From Engraulis encrasicolus (lineage: Eukaryota > Chordata > Actinopteri > Clupeiformes > Engraulidae), in the NCBI RefSeq assembly GCF_034702125.1, contig NW_026944504.1, positions 83,501-147,500 of the forward strand: 64,000 bases of DNA, given 5' to 3'. Shown here in pieces: positions 11,514-23,305 of the stretch. The position numbers and the translations under genes are program-made. Every line of letters begins with the position of its first letter. Positions within the stretch are counted from its first letter, which is position 1. Under the pieces are notes generated by a model, which was given only the letters and a program-made list of their open reading frames with translations, was not told the DNA's origin and did no database searches.

Positions 11514-14500
11514 ACTGTCCCTTTAAGAGGCATATGCGATCACACAGTGTCCCTTTAAGAGGCATATGCGATCACACAGTGTCCCTTTAAGAGGCATATG
11601 CGATCGCACAGTGTCCCTTTAAGAGGCATATGCGATCGCACAGTGTCCCTTTAAGAGGCATAAGTTATGCGATCACACAGTGTCCCTTTAAGAGGCATAT
11701 GCGATCACACAGTGTCCCTTTAAGAGGCATATGCGATCACACAGTGTCCCTTTAAGAGGCATAAGTTATGCGATCACACAGTGTCCCTTTAAGAGGCATA
11801 AGTTATGCGATCACACAGTGTCCCTTTAAGAGGCATATGCGATCACACAGTGTCCCTTTAAGAGGCATATGCGATCACACAGTGTCCCTTTAAGAGGCAT
11901 ATGCGATCGCACAGTGTCCCTTTAAGAGGCATATGCGATCACACAGTGTCCCTTTAAGAGGCATATGCGATCACACAGTGTCCCTTTAAGAGGCATATGC
12001 GATCGCACAGTGTCCCTTTAAGAGGCATATGCGATCACACAGTGTCCCTTTAAGAGGCATATGCGATCGCACAGTGTCCCTTTAAGAGGCATATGCGATC
12101 GCACAGTGTCCCTTTAAGAGGCATATGCGATCGCACAGTGTCCCTTTAAGAGGCATATGCGATCACACAGTGTCCCTTTAAGAGGCATATGCGATCACAC
12201 AGTGTCCCTTTAAGAGGCATATGCGATCACACAGTGTCCCTTTAAGAGGCATATGCGATCACACAGTGTCCCTTTAAGAGGCATATGCGATCGCACAGTG
12301 TCCCTTTAAGAGGCATATGCGATCGCACAGTGTCCCTTTAAGAGGCATATGCGATCGCACAGTGTCCCTTTAAGAGGCATAAGTTATGCGATCACACAGT
12401 GTCCCTTTAAGAGGCATATGCGATCACACAGTGTCCCTTTAAGAGGCATATGCGATCACACAGTGTCCCTTTAAGAGGCATATGCGATCGCACAGTGTCC
12501 CTTTAAGAGGCATATGCGATCACACAGTGTCCCTTTAAGAGGCATAAGTTATGCGATCACACAGTGTCCCTTTAAGAGGCATATGCGATCACACAGTGTC
12601 CCTTTAAGAGGCATAAGTTATGCGATCACACAGTGTCCCTTTAAGAGGCATAAGTTATGCGATCACACAGTGTCCCTTTAAGAGGCATATGCGATCACAC
12701 AGTGTCCCTTTAAGAGGCATATGCGATCACACAGTGTCCCTTTAAGAGGCATAAGTTATGCGATCACACAGTGTCCCTTTAAGAGGCATAAGTTATGCGA
12801 TCACACAGTGTCCCTTTAAGAGGCATAAGTTATGCGATCACACAGTGTCCCTTTAAGAGGCATATGCGATCACACAGTGTCCCTTTAAGAGGCATAAGTT
12901 ATGCGATCACACAGTGTCCCTTTAAGAGGCATATGCGATCACACAGTGTCCCTTTAAGAGGCATATGCGATCACACAGTGTCCCTTTAAGAGGCATATGC
13001 GATCGCACAGTGTCCCTTTAAGAGGCATATGCGATCGCACAGTGTCCCTTTAAGAGGCATAAGTTATGCGATCACACAGTGTCCCTTTAAGAGGCATATG
13101 CGATCACACAGTGTCCCTTTAAGAGGCATATGCGATCACACAGTGTCCCTTTAAGAGGCATATGCGATCGCACAGTGTCCCTTTAAGAGGCATATGCGAT
13201 CACACAGTGTGCCTTTAAGAGGCATATGCGATCACACAGTGTCCCTTTAAGAGGCATATGCGATCACACAGTGTCCCTTTAAGAGGCATATGCGATCACA
13301 CAGTGTCCCTTTAAGAGGCATATGCGATCGCACAGTGTCCCTTTAAGAGGCATATGCGATCGCACAGTGTCCCTTTAAGAGGCATATGCGATCACACAGT
13401 GTCCCTTTAAGAGGCATATGCGATCACACAGTGTCCCTTTAAGAGGCATATGCGATCACACAGTGTCCCTTTAAGAGGCATATGCGATCGCACAGTGTCC
13501 CTTTAAGAGGCATATGCGATCGCACAGTGTCCCTTTAAGAGGCATATGCGATCACACAGTGTCCCTTTAAGAGGCATATGCGATCACACAGTGTCCCTTT
13601 AAGAGGCATATGCGATCACACAGTGTCCCTTTAAGAGGCATATGCGATCACACAGTGTCCCTTTAAGAGGCATATGCGATCGCACAGTGTCCCTTTAAGA
13701 GGCATATGCGATCGCACAGTGTCCCTTTAAGAGGCATATGCGATCGCACAGTGTCCCTTTAAGAGGCATAAGTTATGCGATCACACAGTGTCCCTTTAAG
13801 AGGCATAAGTTATGCGATCACACAGTGTCCCTTTAAGAGGCATAAGTTATGCGATCACACAGTGTCCCTTTAAGAGGCATAAGTTATGCGATCACACAGT
13901 GTCCCTTTAAGAGGCATATGCGATCACACAGTGTCCCTTTAAGAGGCATATGCGATCACACAGTGTCCCTTTAAGAGGCATATGCGATCGCACAGTGTCC
14001 CTTTAAGAGGCATATGCGATCGCACAGTGTCCCTTTAAGAGGCATATGCGATCGCACAGTGTCCCTTTAAGAGGCATATGCGATCGCACAGTGTCCCTTT
14101 AAGAGGCATAAGTTATGCGATCACACAGTGTCCCTTTAAGAGGCATAAGTTATGCGATCACACAGTGTCCCTTTAAGAGGCATAAGTTATGCGATCACAC
14201 AGTGTCCCTTTAAGAGGCATATGCGATCACACAGTGTCCCTTTAAGAGGCATATGCGATCACACAGTGTCCCTTTAAGAGGCATATGCGATCGCACAGTG
14301 TCCCTTTAAGAGGCATATGCGATCACACAGTGTCCCTTTAAGAGGCATAAGTTATGCGATCACACAGTGTCCCTTTAAGAGGCATAAGTTATGCGATCAC
14401 ACAGTGTCCCTTTAAGAGGCATAAGTTATGCGATCACACAGTGTCCCTTTAAGAGGCATATGCGATCACACAGTGTCCCTTTAAGAGGCATAAGTTATGC

Positions 14501-15080
14501 GATCACACAGTGTCCCTTTAAGAGGCATAAGTTATGCGATCACACAGTGTCCCTTTAAGAGGCATATGCGATCACACAGTGTCCCTTTAAGAGGCATATG
14601 CGATCACACAGTGTCCCTTTAAGAGGCATATGCGATCGCACAGTGTCCCTTTAAGAGGCATATGCGATCACACAGTGTCCCTTTAAGAGGCATATGCGAT
14701 CACACAGTGTCCCTTTAAGAGGCATATGCGATCACACAGTGTCCCTTTAAGAGGCATATGCGATCACACAGTGTCCCTTTAAGAGGCATATGCGATCACA
14801 CAGTGTCCCTTTAAGAGGCATATGCGATCACACAGTGTCCCTTTAAGAGGCATATGCGATCGCACAGTGTCCCTTTAAGAGGCATATGCGATCGCACAGT
14901 GTCCCTTTAAGAGGCATAAGTTATGCGATCACACAGTGTCCCTTTAAGAGGCATATGCGATCACACAGTGTCCCTTTAAGAGGCATATGCGATCACACAG
15001 TGTCCCTTTAAGAGGCATATGCGATCACACAGTGTCCCTTTAAGAGGCATATGCGATCACACAGTGTCCCTTTAAGAAGT
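11514..15080. repeat. TTAA satellite, block 4 (main block)
   Basis: About 3.5 kb of near-identical 32- and 37-bp units. The GATCAC/GATCGC and AGTTA variants appear in recurring runs, suggesting a higher-order repeat. One unit near 13210 has a GTGCC variant. The array ends in a truncated unit. Without the insertions all four blocks make one array of about 5.1 kb. Confidence 0.96.
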
Positions 15081-15710
15081 TATGCGATCAAAATGCTCGC
15101 AGTGTAGAGCCCTGAGGCAGGCCACGGTCATGTGCAACAGAATGCAATATATGTGGGTGGTTGACGTTTAAGGGCGTAACGCAAAAAAAAAAAAAAAGTT
15201 TTTTCAAATTCCTGAAAAAAATTATGGATAAAAATTGGACAAAAATTGAAAAAAATGCACTTAGTGGTCTGTGGAATTTCACCTTATTTTTGCCATTTTT
15301 GGGAAAATGTGTCCTGCATCAACACATAGCATAGGCATGTCACACCGCAGGAAAATGGAGTCACACCACAGGGAATTCACTGCATTCACATATCTTAATC
15401 TAAAGTTAAGATTTATGCAATCATGCCAAATGCTTCATACATTATTCAAAGTGTTGTTGGTTAATTTATATATATATTATTATATATTGTTTCATTAATG
15501 TTACAGTCACACCGCAGGAAATTTGACATATAAACCTTTACATAAATCTTAACAAAAATGTTTCTTCTCATCTAAGACTAATATGAAACATAATGTACCA
15601 CATCTTCTTTCATTGACATTTGTTTTTTAAAGGAAAATAACAGTTTTGTAGGTTTTTAACCAATGTTACGGAAAAACAAGGCGTCACGTCTCCCACCCAT
15701 GTGCAGGGTG
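15081..15710. other. AT-rich spacer, no gene seen
   Basis: Contains poly-A/T runs. The phrase CACACCGCAGGAAA or close variants occurs three times (near 15345, 15365 and 15510), which may mark a decayed repeat. Confidence 0.5.
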
Positions 15711-15846
15711 TACATCTGAACTAGGGATGCACGATGTATCGGCCAGATGTATCATCTGAACTAGGGATGCACGATGTATCGGCCAGATGTATCATCTGAA
15801 CTAGGGATGCAATATATGTGCAGGGCAGGTAAGCTTACATCTGAAC
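15711..15846. repeat. Amplified hAT end plus target site
   Basis: About three partial copies of a 40-bp unit made of ATCTGAAC (the target duplication of the next element) followed by TAGGGATGCACGATGTATCG (its left terminal repeat). Confidence 0.85.
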
Positions 15847-16246
15847 TAGGGATGCACGATGTATCGGCCAGATGTATCGATATCGGCCGATATGTGACAT
15901 TTCTCAACACATCGGATGGGTAAAACTGGGCCGATGTTAACGCCGATGTTTTTTTTTAAAATATGATACGGTTATAAAAGATTGGACTTGACGGTGACTT
16001 TCATTGTTTGTCTTCTAGTTTGTCTCTATTTTTTATCTAATTTTATCACAGGGAGTTAAAAAGTGGTTTTGGAAATAAGAGGACATTCAAAAATTGAGTT
16101 TGTTTGCATCATTGTCATCTCTTTAAAAAATAATAATAACAACAACAAAAAACATCTGTATCGGTTAATATCGGTTATCGGTCAAAACCGCAATATCAAT
16201 ATCGGATATCGGTATCGGCCGAAATTTTCCACATCGTGCATCCCTA
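15847..16246. mobile_element. hAT MITE (TAGGGATGCACGATG family)
   Basis: Ends TAGGGATGCACGATGT and ACATCGTGCATCCCTA with an 8-bp duplication ATCTGAAC on both sides (15839-15846, 16247-16254). The interior is rich in ATCGG/CCGAT. 400 bp, non-coding. Confidence 0.92.
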
Positions 16247-16254
16247 ATCTGAAC

Positions 16255-16775
16255 TATCATATATGATGGGAAAGAGTGTGTGTTTGACATTTTAACTGAC
16301 TATACATGGGTTCTCAGTGTTTATCAACACAATGTTGTGAGGAGGGGCAAGACACTGGCAGCCAACCACGTGAGCTTATTTTTTGACCGACAGCGGTTTC
16401 CAACAATCAGAGGTTGAGTTGGGTTCGCACGGTCAGACTATAACCAAAATTTGAAACCCATGTACTATAAAGTGCATGCATACACATTTTTTGTCCATTT
16501 TTAGAAAATTAAATATTGATACAGGTTTAGATTTGGGCCCTCAGTTGATTTGAGTTGACCCCCCTGATCTAAGTCAACCTGTACAGTGCAATTGAAAAAC
16601 AAACTCAAAGCTATAATAGCAAATAGCAAATAAAAAGAACTTAAATAAACATGGTTGCATACAAATGCACACATTTGACGTCAGTTTTATTACAGCACTC
16701 AGTCGTGTTTGGGTAAGGGGGGGGGGGTGCAAGATTGAAGTTTTCTTGTTTTTGGAAGGTGAACATACTTTTTAA
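16255..16775. other. Spacer, no gene seen
   Basis: AT-rich sequence with a poly-G run near 16717. No splice or coding signal recognised. Confidence 0.5.
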
Positions 16776-16945
16776 GACGGCTGAGGCTGTATGGTGTCAA
16801 CAATAGGCTTCTGTTTTAATTCATTATTTTGTATGGTGTCAACAATAGGCTTCTGTTTTATTACCTTATTTTGTATGGTGTCAACAATAGGCTTCTGTTT
16901 TTATTTTAGCTGAGGCTGTATGGTCAACAATAGGATTCTGTTTTA
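16776..16945. repeat. About 50-bp minisatellite, four copies
   Basis: Unit contains GTATGGTGTCAACAATAGGC followed by TTCTGTTTTA. Confidence 0.85.
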
Positions 16946-17227
16946 ATTCTTTCAAATGATCTAAGAGAGTGTGATCCAGTAGACTATGGTGTGCAAATGT
17001 GGTAGCCTAATGGCAATCTGACTGTTCAGGTAAAAGCCAAGATGGGGCGTCTACTTAAAACTGCACTGTGATTGTTGGTCACCAAGACCAGGGATATATC
17101 CAGTCCCTCTACGAGAAAAGGGAGGCACTGAAGATTAGAGGATCCCACACACATCCAACATCAGGGGGATTCAATTAAACGTCACAGAGGGACAGTTTTT
17201 CAAATTGGTCCCAGTAAAGGGGTCGAA

Positions 17228-17582
17228 CATGGAATAGGCATGTACAGTGGTGCATGTATGTAACAGCATGGAATAGGCATGTACAGTGGTGCATGTATGT
17301 AACAGCATGGAATAGGCATGTACAGTGGTGCATGTATGTAACAGCATGGAATAGGCATGTACAGTGGTGCATGTATGTAACAGCATGGAATAGGCATGTA
17401 CAGTGGTGCATGTATGTAACAGCATGGAATAGGCATGTACAGTGGTGCATGTATGTAACAGCATGGAATAGGCATGTACAGTGGTGCATGTATGTAACAG
17501 CATGGAATAGGCATGTACAGTGGTGCATGTATGTAACAGCATGGAATAGGCATGTACAGTGGTGCATGTATGTAACAGCATG
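17228..17582. repeat. 39-bp minisatellite, nine near-identical copies
   Basis: Unit starts CATGGAATAGGCATGTACAG. The period is 13 codons, so open frames of 130-154 residues appear on both strands. They are not genes. Confidence 0.96.
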
Positions 17583-17639
17583 CAATGTCCCAAGTGAGGG
17601 TGCGAAACAAGTGGATACCTTTCCAGACAGCTTTTCCAT

Positions 17640-17768
17640 GACTTAGTAGCCTTGATGGTCTATTATGAGACTATTTCCACTTAGTACTTAGTAGCCTTGA
17701 TGGTCTATTATGAGACTATTTCCACTTAGTACTTAGTAGCCTTCATGGTCTATTATGAGACTATTTCA
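17640..17768. repeat. 45-52 bp minisatellite, three copies
   Basis: Unit contains TAGCCTTGATGGTCTATTAT and ends in TTTCCACTTAGTA. Confidence 0.85.
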
Positions 17769-18830
17769 GATAAGATATCACTCTCATGTGCATATAGGAA
17801 AAGTATCCCTAACCTGAAGTGTTAGTGATTGCAAATTGCGCACAGACACTGATAGCACACATAAGCTTATTTGTTTTCATTTTGGTCTGACCTCGTGGGG
17901 GGCCAGAACCTTGCCGTCCAAGGGCCGCATCTGGCCCCAGGGCCGCCATTTGAATAGCCCTGTCCTGGCCCCGGGGCCGCCATTTGAATAGCCCTGTCCT
18001 ACATCATACATTTACACTGCTCTCCTCTGGTAGTGTTTCAGGACACTGAACTGCAGACTGAATAAATAGCCTATAAGAACTCATTTGTCCCCAAGAGTGC
18101 TCAATGGCAGATAGAGATGCCATGAATAGGCTACTAGGGAGGGCACAGTATTTTATTTTATTTTATTTTATTTTTTAATGTTTTCTATGTTGTGTATGTT
18201 TCTTGTGTTCTCTGTGTTATTGTATGTGTACGTGAGTGAGTAGGCCTACTGTATGTTATGCAGTGATGAAGCCCAAGACACATTTCCCCCTGGGGACAAT
18301 AAAGTACACTATCTACATACACTCCACCTCTAGCTGAATGCAGACCTAAACTATGACAAACATAGTGAGGGTTCCATCACCTCATAATGAATGTCACTTG
18401 CTGTTATAATTTCGGGTTGCAATAGAGTAGAGTGCTATGGATAATCTTTTAGCAGCAAACATGCGCACATTTGATCATACAATGAATGAATAGCATCATA
18501 CATCCATCCCAATATCACTGCAATTTAATACCGTTGACAAATAACAAGCAACTGCTTGGAAAGCTTCAGGCTGGGTGACGGGTCCTGTAGGCTACACTGA
18601 CTATCAAGTGCAGTGTGTGAGCTATTTGTTGTTATTGTCTCCTTCATAACAACACGTATCCACCGTATATGGATTAAGGGGAACCAAGCGGTACTCTGAA
18701 AGTTTGAGAAATAGCCCGTGTCGGCAAAGTGGGTAGAACTAGCAAGTTTCCGTCGTGAGCAAAACAGAAACGTTAGCTTGTGTTACCCATGGAATTAGCT
18801 GGGTGGCTAAGCGGCTAATTCTATGTTAGC
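17769..18830. other. Spacer with transposon fragments
   Basis: 17885-18000 has two copies of GGGCCGCCATTTGAATAGCC near hAT-like GGGCCGC motifs. 18147-18172 is a TTTTA run. Around 18280-18305 CCCCCTGGGGACAATAAAGT resembles the 3' tail of a LINE. No gene seen. Confidence 0.5.
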
Positions 18831-18931
18831 ATGGCAAACCCCGGCTTCATCTCTGTATTTGCGGGACCTGTCGTGGTTGCGTGTGTGCGCCTACATCCAC
18901 CGCATGCACCATTTGCGCCACAGACAGATCA
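18831..18931 (+). other. Possible first coding exon, unidentified
   Basis: ATG at 18831 in good Kozak context (A at -3, G at +4) opens 33 codons (MANPGFISVFAGPVVVACVR...) and ends at CA/GTAAGT, a strong donor. No downstream exon or homologous family is recognised. The surrounding kilobase is CpG-richer than its flanks, so this may be a promoter region of gmeb1 or chance. Confidence 0.2.
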
Positions 18932-20390
18932 GTAAGTAGATGGCAACAACGTCCGACGACGTGCCTTCGCTTGTTTCTAAACTAACGTTAACGTAACGTA
19001 AGGCCGTCGGTGCATTTTCAATTTCTCACTCCCCCTCAAAATGACGTCTCCCTGTGCGGCACCACGTACACGACGTTCGCCATTCCGAGAGAAGGGTGCG
19101 TGACTGTCCGAGGTATTATCAACGGGCAGGGCAAACCTTCATCCATTCTCATGTTGAGAAGGAGAAGCGTGTTAATCTCTCAGGCACAGTACACTTTCAC
19201 CACAAACACCACGGCATTGTATTGTTTTCCTACCTTTTTACAAGGCCGTCGGACACATCCTTACATTCTGTGGAGCTTGAGAACATGCGCAGTCGAGAGT
19301 TGACACACTTCCTGGTAAAGCTCACAGTCATCCCTGTCGCAGTCATGGACCGAAATCCCGCAATTCGCCGCCAGATTCCCCCTTATAAACGCTGGCATTG
19401 ACGACAAACAAAATACATTCACCCTCAAACTGTACAGCTGTTCCAAATTGTGCGTAAACTAACGGCGTCCAGTGATGCATTGTGAAAGAGATGGCGTGAC
19501 AGCACACAAACTCGCCCTCCATGCCCCGAAGATAACCCAAGCAGTCTATAAAACGTTATTTGAAGGCATATTGCTACTGTGTGTGTTGTTGTGACTGTCC
19601 TTTCATGCATGTTTACATGCCCGCACCCTCCGGATAACATGGAGGTATAGTTACTCCATGATGAAGAACTAGTATCATGTTTTATTGTTGGACAAAAGAA
19701 TGTGGGACGCCAAGACAGTCGGTCATCGGCAGTCCCGGGTGGTAAAAATTATGTATCCGAAATCTCTTGATGTCGATTCCGCAGGGTGAGCAGGTTGGCC
19801 CCTGCTCTCCCTGTGCCAGTCATGGCAGATACCCTTTTAACGTGTTAGTAATTGCAACAGTGCCCGAGCTCCCAGCCGTGCTTGCCTCAATAACGGTGGC
19901 AGCAAGTGTAGGCATCTTCACCCTAGAACTGTGTATTCCACTCCATATTATTAATATCTTGTTCAAACTAAACAACATATTTAGTAAATGTCCCCGATTT
20001 TTCACTTTATATTTGCAGAATTTAACACATTTAAAGAGAGAATGTTATTATGGTGGTGCAAAGCATTGTGGGAATGGGCGTGGTTTGGACTATTGGAGTT
20101 TTTCATTGGTCATCACAGGCAAGAAGCCCAAGACAGCAGGGATCAGACCCCCTCAGGTCCTCCACAACAGTCTCTGCATCCAAAATGATTGTCAAAGCCA
20201 CAGAGACTTTCATACTTGCACAGAGACAATACATACTTTTTTTTCTCATTCCAGTTGCCTCTTGTGTGAAATGAGAGTTGAGGATCTTGACTCTTTTAAA
20301 TGATCAGTTCTGCTTCTGACTGGTCCAAGTAGTGACGAACGAGAGTTGAACCAATATATCATAAAGTTGCCAAAAAGAAATGATCTACAA
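18932..20390. other. Spacer, no supported gene
   Basis: Several open frames of 60-178 codons occur on both strands, but none shows a recognisable domain or consistent splice signals. Confidence 0.4.
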
Positions 20391-20453
20391 AATATATTAT
20401 ATTATATTATATTATATTATATTATATTATATTATATTATATTATATTATATC
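20391..20453. repeat. (ATATT)n microsatellite
   Basis: About 12 pentamers. A related TTGTA/TATAT array sits at 20907-20985. Confidence 0.9.
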
Positions 20454-20611
20454 AGGGCAAGTGAATACATGCTACTTAGTTTTAAAGTCTTCAAGTCTGA
20501 AACCTTGAGTTGGTCGATATCTGAAGTTGAGATGGTCACAACTAGAAAGACATTCCAGCCGTGCTGTCTACTTGTGTTGGTTTCAGTGAAGAGTTAATTG
20601 AAACAGACACA

Positions 20612-20733
20612 GGCTGTGTCTCAAATGGTGCACTTGTGCACTTTAGTGTTCATGTTTCAGTGCGTATGCCGTATTAGTTACGCACTGAAACATAGTGCCC
20701 GAAGTGCACAAGTGTGCCATTTGAGATCCAGCC
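20612..20733. mobile_element. Foldback MITE
   Basis: GGCTGTGTCTCAAATGG at the left pairs with CCATTTGAGATCCAGCC at the right. Inner GTTTCAGTGCGTA pairs with TACGCACTGAAAC. A related segment follows at 49105-49230. Confidence 0.75.
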
Positions 20734-20906
20734 ACAGATAGGCCTACTCCGTGCAATTCCGTTGTTTCTTTGGGATAACACAAGAGGGCGCTGTACACAT
20801 AGCATACACAGAGCAAACAGCTCTGAGCATACACACATCTCTGGAGCACACAGCGTAGCTATAGGCAGTCGGCCACACAGCCTGAACAGGGCTCTACTCT
20901 GTGCTG

Positions 20907-20985
20907 TGCAATGTATTGTATTGTATTGTATTGTATTGTATTATATTATATTATATAATATTACATTATATTGTATTGTAACGGT
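20907..20985. repeat. (ATTGT/ATTAT)n microsatellite
   Basis: Pentameric array of TTGTA and TTATA units. Confidence 0.85.
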
Positions 20986-21488
20986 GTGGTGATTGGGGGA
21001 ACTGCAATTTAACAAAAATATTAAATCCCAAAACACCGTCAGCAAAAAATGTCAGTGAATCAGTCAATGTTTGAAAAAAAGTGAAAAGCATGAGACGAGG
21101 CAGTTCCTTAAACTTTCAAATCTTCATTAATTAAATGTTCATTAATCCAACACAAAAAGGTATTAAATCCAAAGAGCATTGTGTAATCCAATATGTCCAA
21201 AGAAAAAATATATTTCCAAGTCTTTTGTTATCAACTCTCCAAAAATAAAAATAAAAGGAGAGGAAGAAGATAGAGAAGATAAGTGTAGTGTTGTAATGTG
21301 GGTAAAGTGTGGAATTGTGTGCGTTTCTGGGCTTTTGGTGGAGTTGTGTTGTAACTTGTCAAGGTGTGTACTATTGTTTGGGGTGAACGTTTTAATAGGA
21401 GACCTTCAATAGGTGGACGTGGTCGTGGACACTGGCTGCTTAACAGTGATTTAGAAATAAAAGAAGGTATCGCACATCAATAACGTCT
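20986..21488. other. AT-rich spacer, no gene seen
   Basis: No splice or coding signature recognised. AATCCAA-type words recur near 21150-21190. Confidence 0.45.
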
Positions 21489-22645
21489 TTTTAGGTGCGG
21501 GCCACAGGTGACCTGTAGCCTAGGGGCCCCAGGCCATCTTAATCAGGGGGCCCCACAGCAACCTGTAGCCTAGGGGCCCCAGGCCATCTTAATCAGGGGG
21601 CCCCACAGCAGCCTGCAGCCTAGGGCCCCCAGGCCATCTTAATCAGGGGGCCCACAGCAACCTGTAGCCTAGGGCCCCCAGGCCATCTTAATCAGGGGGG
21701 CCACAGCAACATGTAGCCTAGGGCCCCCAGGCCATCTTAATCAGGGGGCCACAGCAACATGTAGCCTAGGGCCCCCAGGCCATCTTTATCGGGCCCTATA
21801 GGGGCCCACAGCAACCTGTAGCCTAGGGGCCCCAGGCCATCTTAATCAGGGGGCCCACAGCAACCTGTAGCCTAGGGGCCCCAGGCCATCTTAATCAGGG
21901 GGCCCCACAGCAACCTGTAGCCTAGGGGCCCAGGCCATCTTAATCTGGGCCTGTGGGGGCCCCACAGCAACCTGTAGCCTAGGGGCCCAGGCCATCTTAA
22001 TCCGGGGGCCCCACAGCAACCTGTTACCTAGGGGCCCCAGGCCATCTTAATCCGGCCCTATGGGGCCCCACAGCAGCCTGTAGCCTAGGGGCCCAAGGCC
22101 ATCGTAATCCAGCTCTATGGGGCCCCACAGCAGCCTGTAGCCTAGGGGCCCAAGGCCATCGTAATCCGGGGGCCCCACAGCAACCTGTTACCTAGAGGCC
22201 CCAGGCCATCTTAATCCGGCCCTATGGGGCCCCACAGCAACCTGTAGCCTAGGGCCCCAGGCCATCTTAATCTGGGCCTGTGGGGGCCCCACAGCAACCT
22301 GTAGCCTAGGGCCCCAGGCCATCTTAATCAGGGGGCCCACAGCAACCTGTAGCCTAGGGGCCCCAGGCCATCTTAATCAGGGGGCCCCACAGCAACCTGT
22401 AGCCTAGGGGCCCCAGGCCATCTTAATCCATCCCTGTGGGGGCCCCACAGCAACCTGTAGCCTAGGGGCCCCAGGCCATCTTAATCAGGGGGCCCCACAG
22501 CAACCTGTAGCCTAGGGGCCCCAGGCCATCTTAATCAGGCCCTGTGGGGGCCCCGCGGCCACCTGTAGCCTAGGGGCCCCAGGCCATCTTAATTCGGCCC
22601 TGTGGGGCCCCACAGCCACCTGTAGCCTAGGGGCCCCAGGCTGCC
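21489..22645. repeat. About 52-bp GC-rich minisatellite, over 20 copies
   Basis: Unit reads through CAGCAACCTGTAGCCTAGGG, then GCCCCAGGCCATCTTAATC. Some units insert a GGCCCTATGGGG variant, so two unit lengths alternate. Non-coding. Confidence 0.95.
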
Positions 22646-22649
22646 TCCC

Positions 22650-22652
<3 letters not shown>

Positions 22653-22685
<33 letters not shown>

Positions 22686-22794
22686 CAAAAATGTGGAAAA
22701 AGAACCATAAGATTTTAGAACAAAATGATATATGTACTTTATTCATAGACTCTATTTTAAATGATGACAACATCCGTAATGAATTTCCTAAATT

Positions 22795-22856
<62 letters not shown>
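22653..22856. repeat. (CA)n and (TAA)n microsatellites
   Basis: CA run at about 22653-22683 and about 19 TAA units at 22797-22855, separated by unique AT-rich sequence. Confidence 0.9.
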
Positions 22857-22894
22857 CTTTGTTGTATGACGATAAGGAATTTGGGACACAGAGG

Positions 22895-23305
22895 AAAGAC
22901 ATGAGGAGCCAATCAGGTGGCACTGAGGCCTCAGAGCGGAACACAGGGCAGCCAATCAGATGGCACTGAGGCCTCAGAGCGGAACACAGGGCAGCCAATC
23001 AGGGAGCACTGAGGCCTCAGAGCGGAACACAGGGCAGCCAATCAGATGGCACTGAGGCCTCAGAGCGGAACACAGGGCAGCCAATCAGGGAGCACTGTGG
23101 CCTCAGAGCGGAACACAGGGCAGCCAATCAGATGGCACTGAGGCCTCAGAGCGGAACACAGGGCAGCCAATCAGATGGCACTGAGGCCTCAGAGCGGAAC
23201 ACAGGGCAGCCAATCAGGTGGCACTGAGGCCTCAGAGCGGAACACAGGGGAGCCAATCAGGTGGCACAGAGAAGACATGAGGAGCCAATCAGGTGGAACT
23301 GAGGC
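22895..23305. repeat. 42-bp minisatellite, about nine copies
   Basis: Unit contains CACTGAGGCCTCAGAGCGGA followed by ACACAGGGCAGCCAATCAG. The period is a multiple of three, so it gives spurious open frames. Confidence 0.93.

Noticed and set aside
2285..15080. CRISPR-like array
   Set aside because: The 32-37 bp units are directly adjacent with no unique spacers, and the DNA is eukaryotic.
17171..17646. Open frames of 130-154 codons on both strands
   Set aside because: The 39-bp repeat period is 13 codons, so any frame without a stop stays open. No domain and no start context.
19767..20303. 178-codon open frame
   Set aside because: No recognisable domain and mixed composition. Overlapping frames of similar size exist, so chance is likely.
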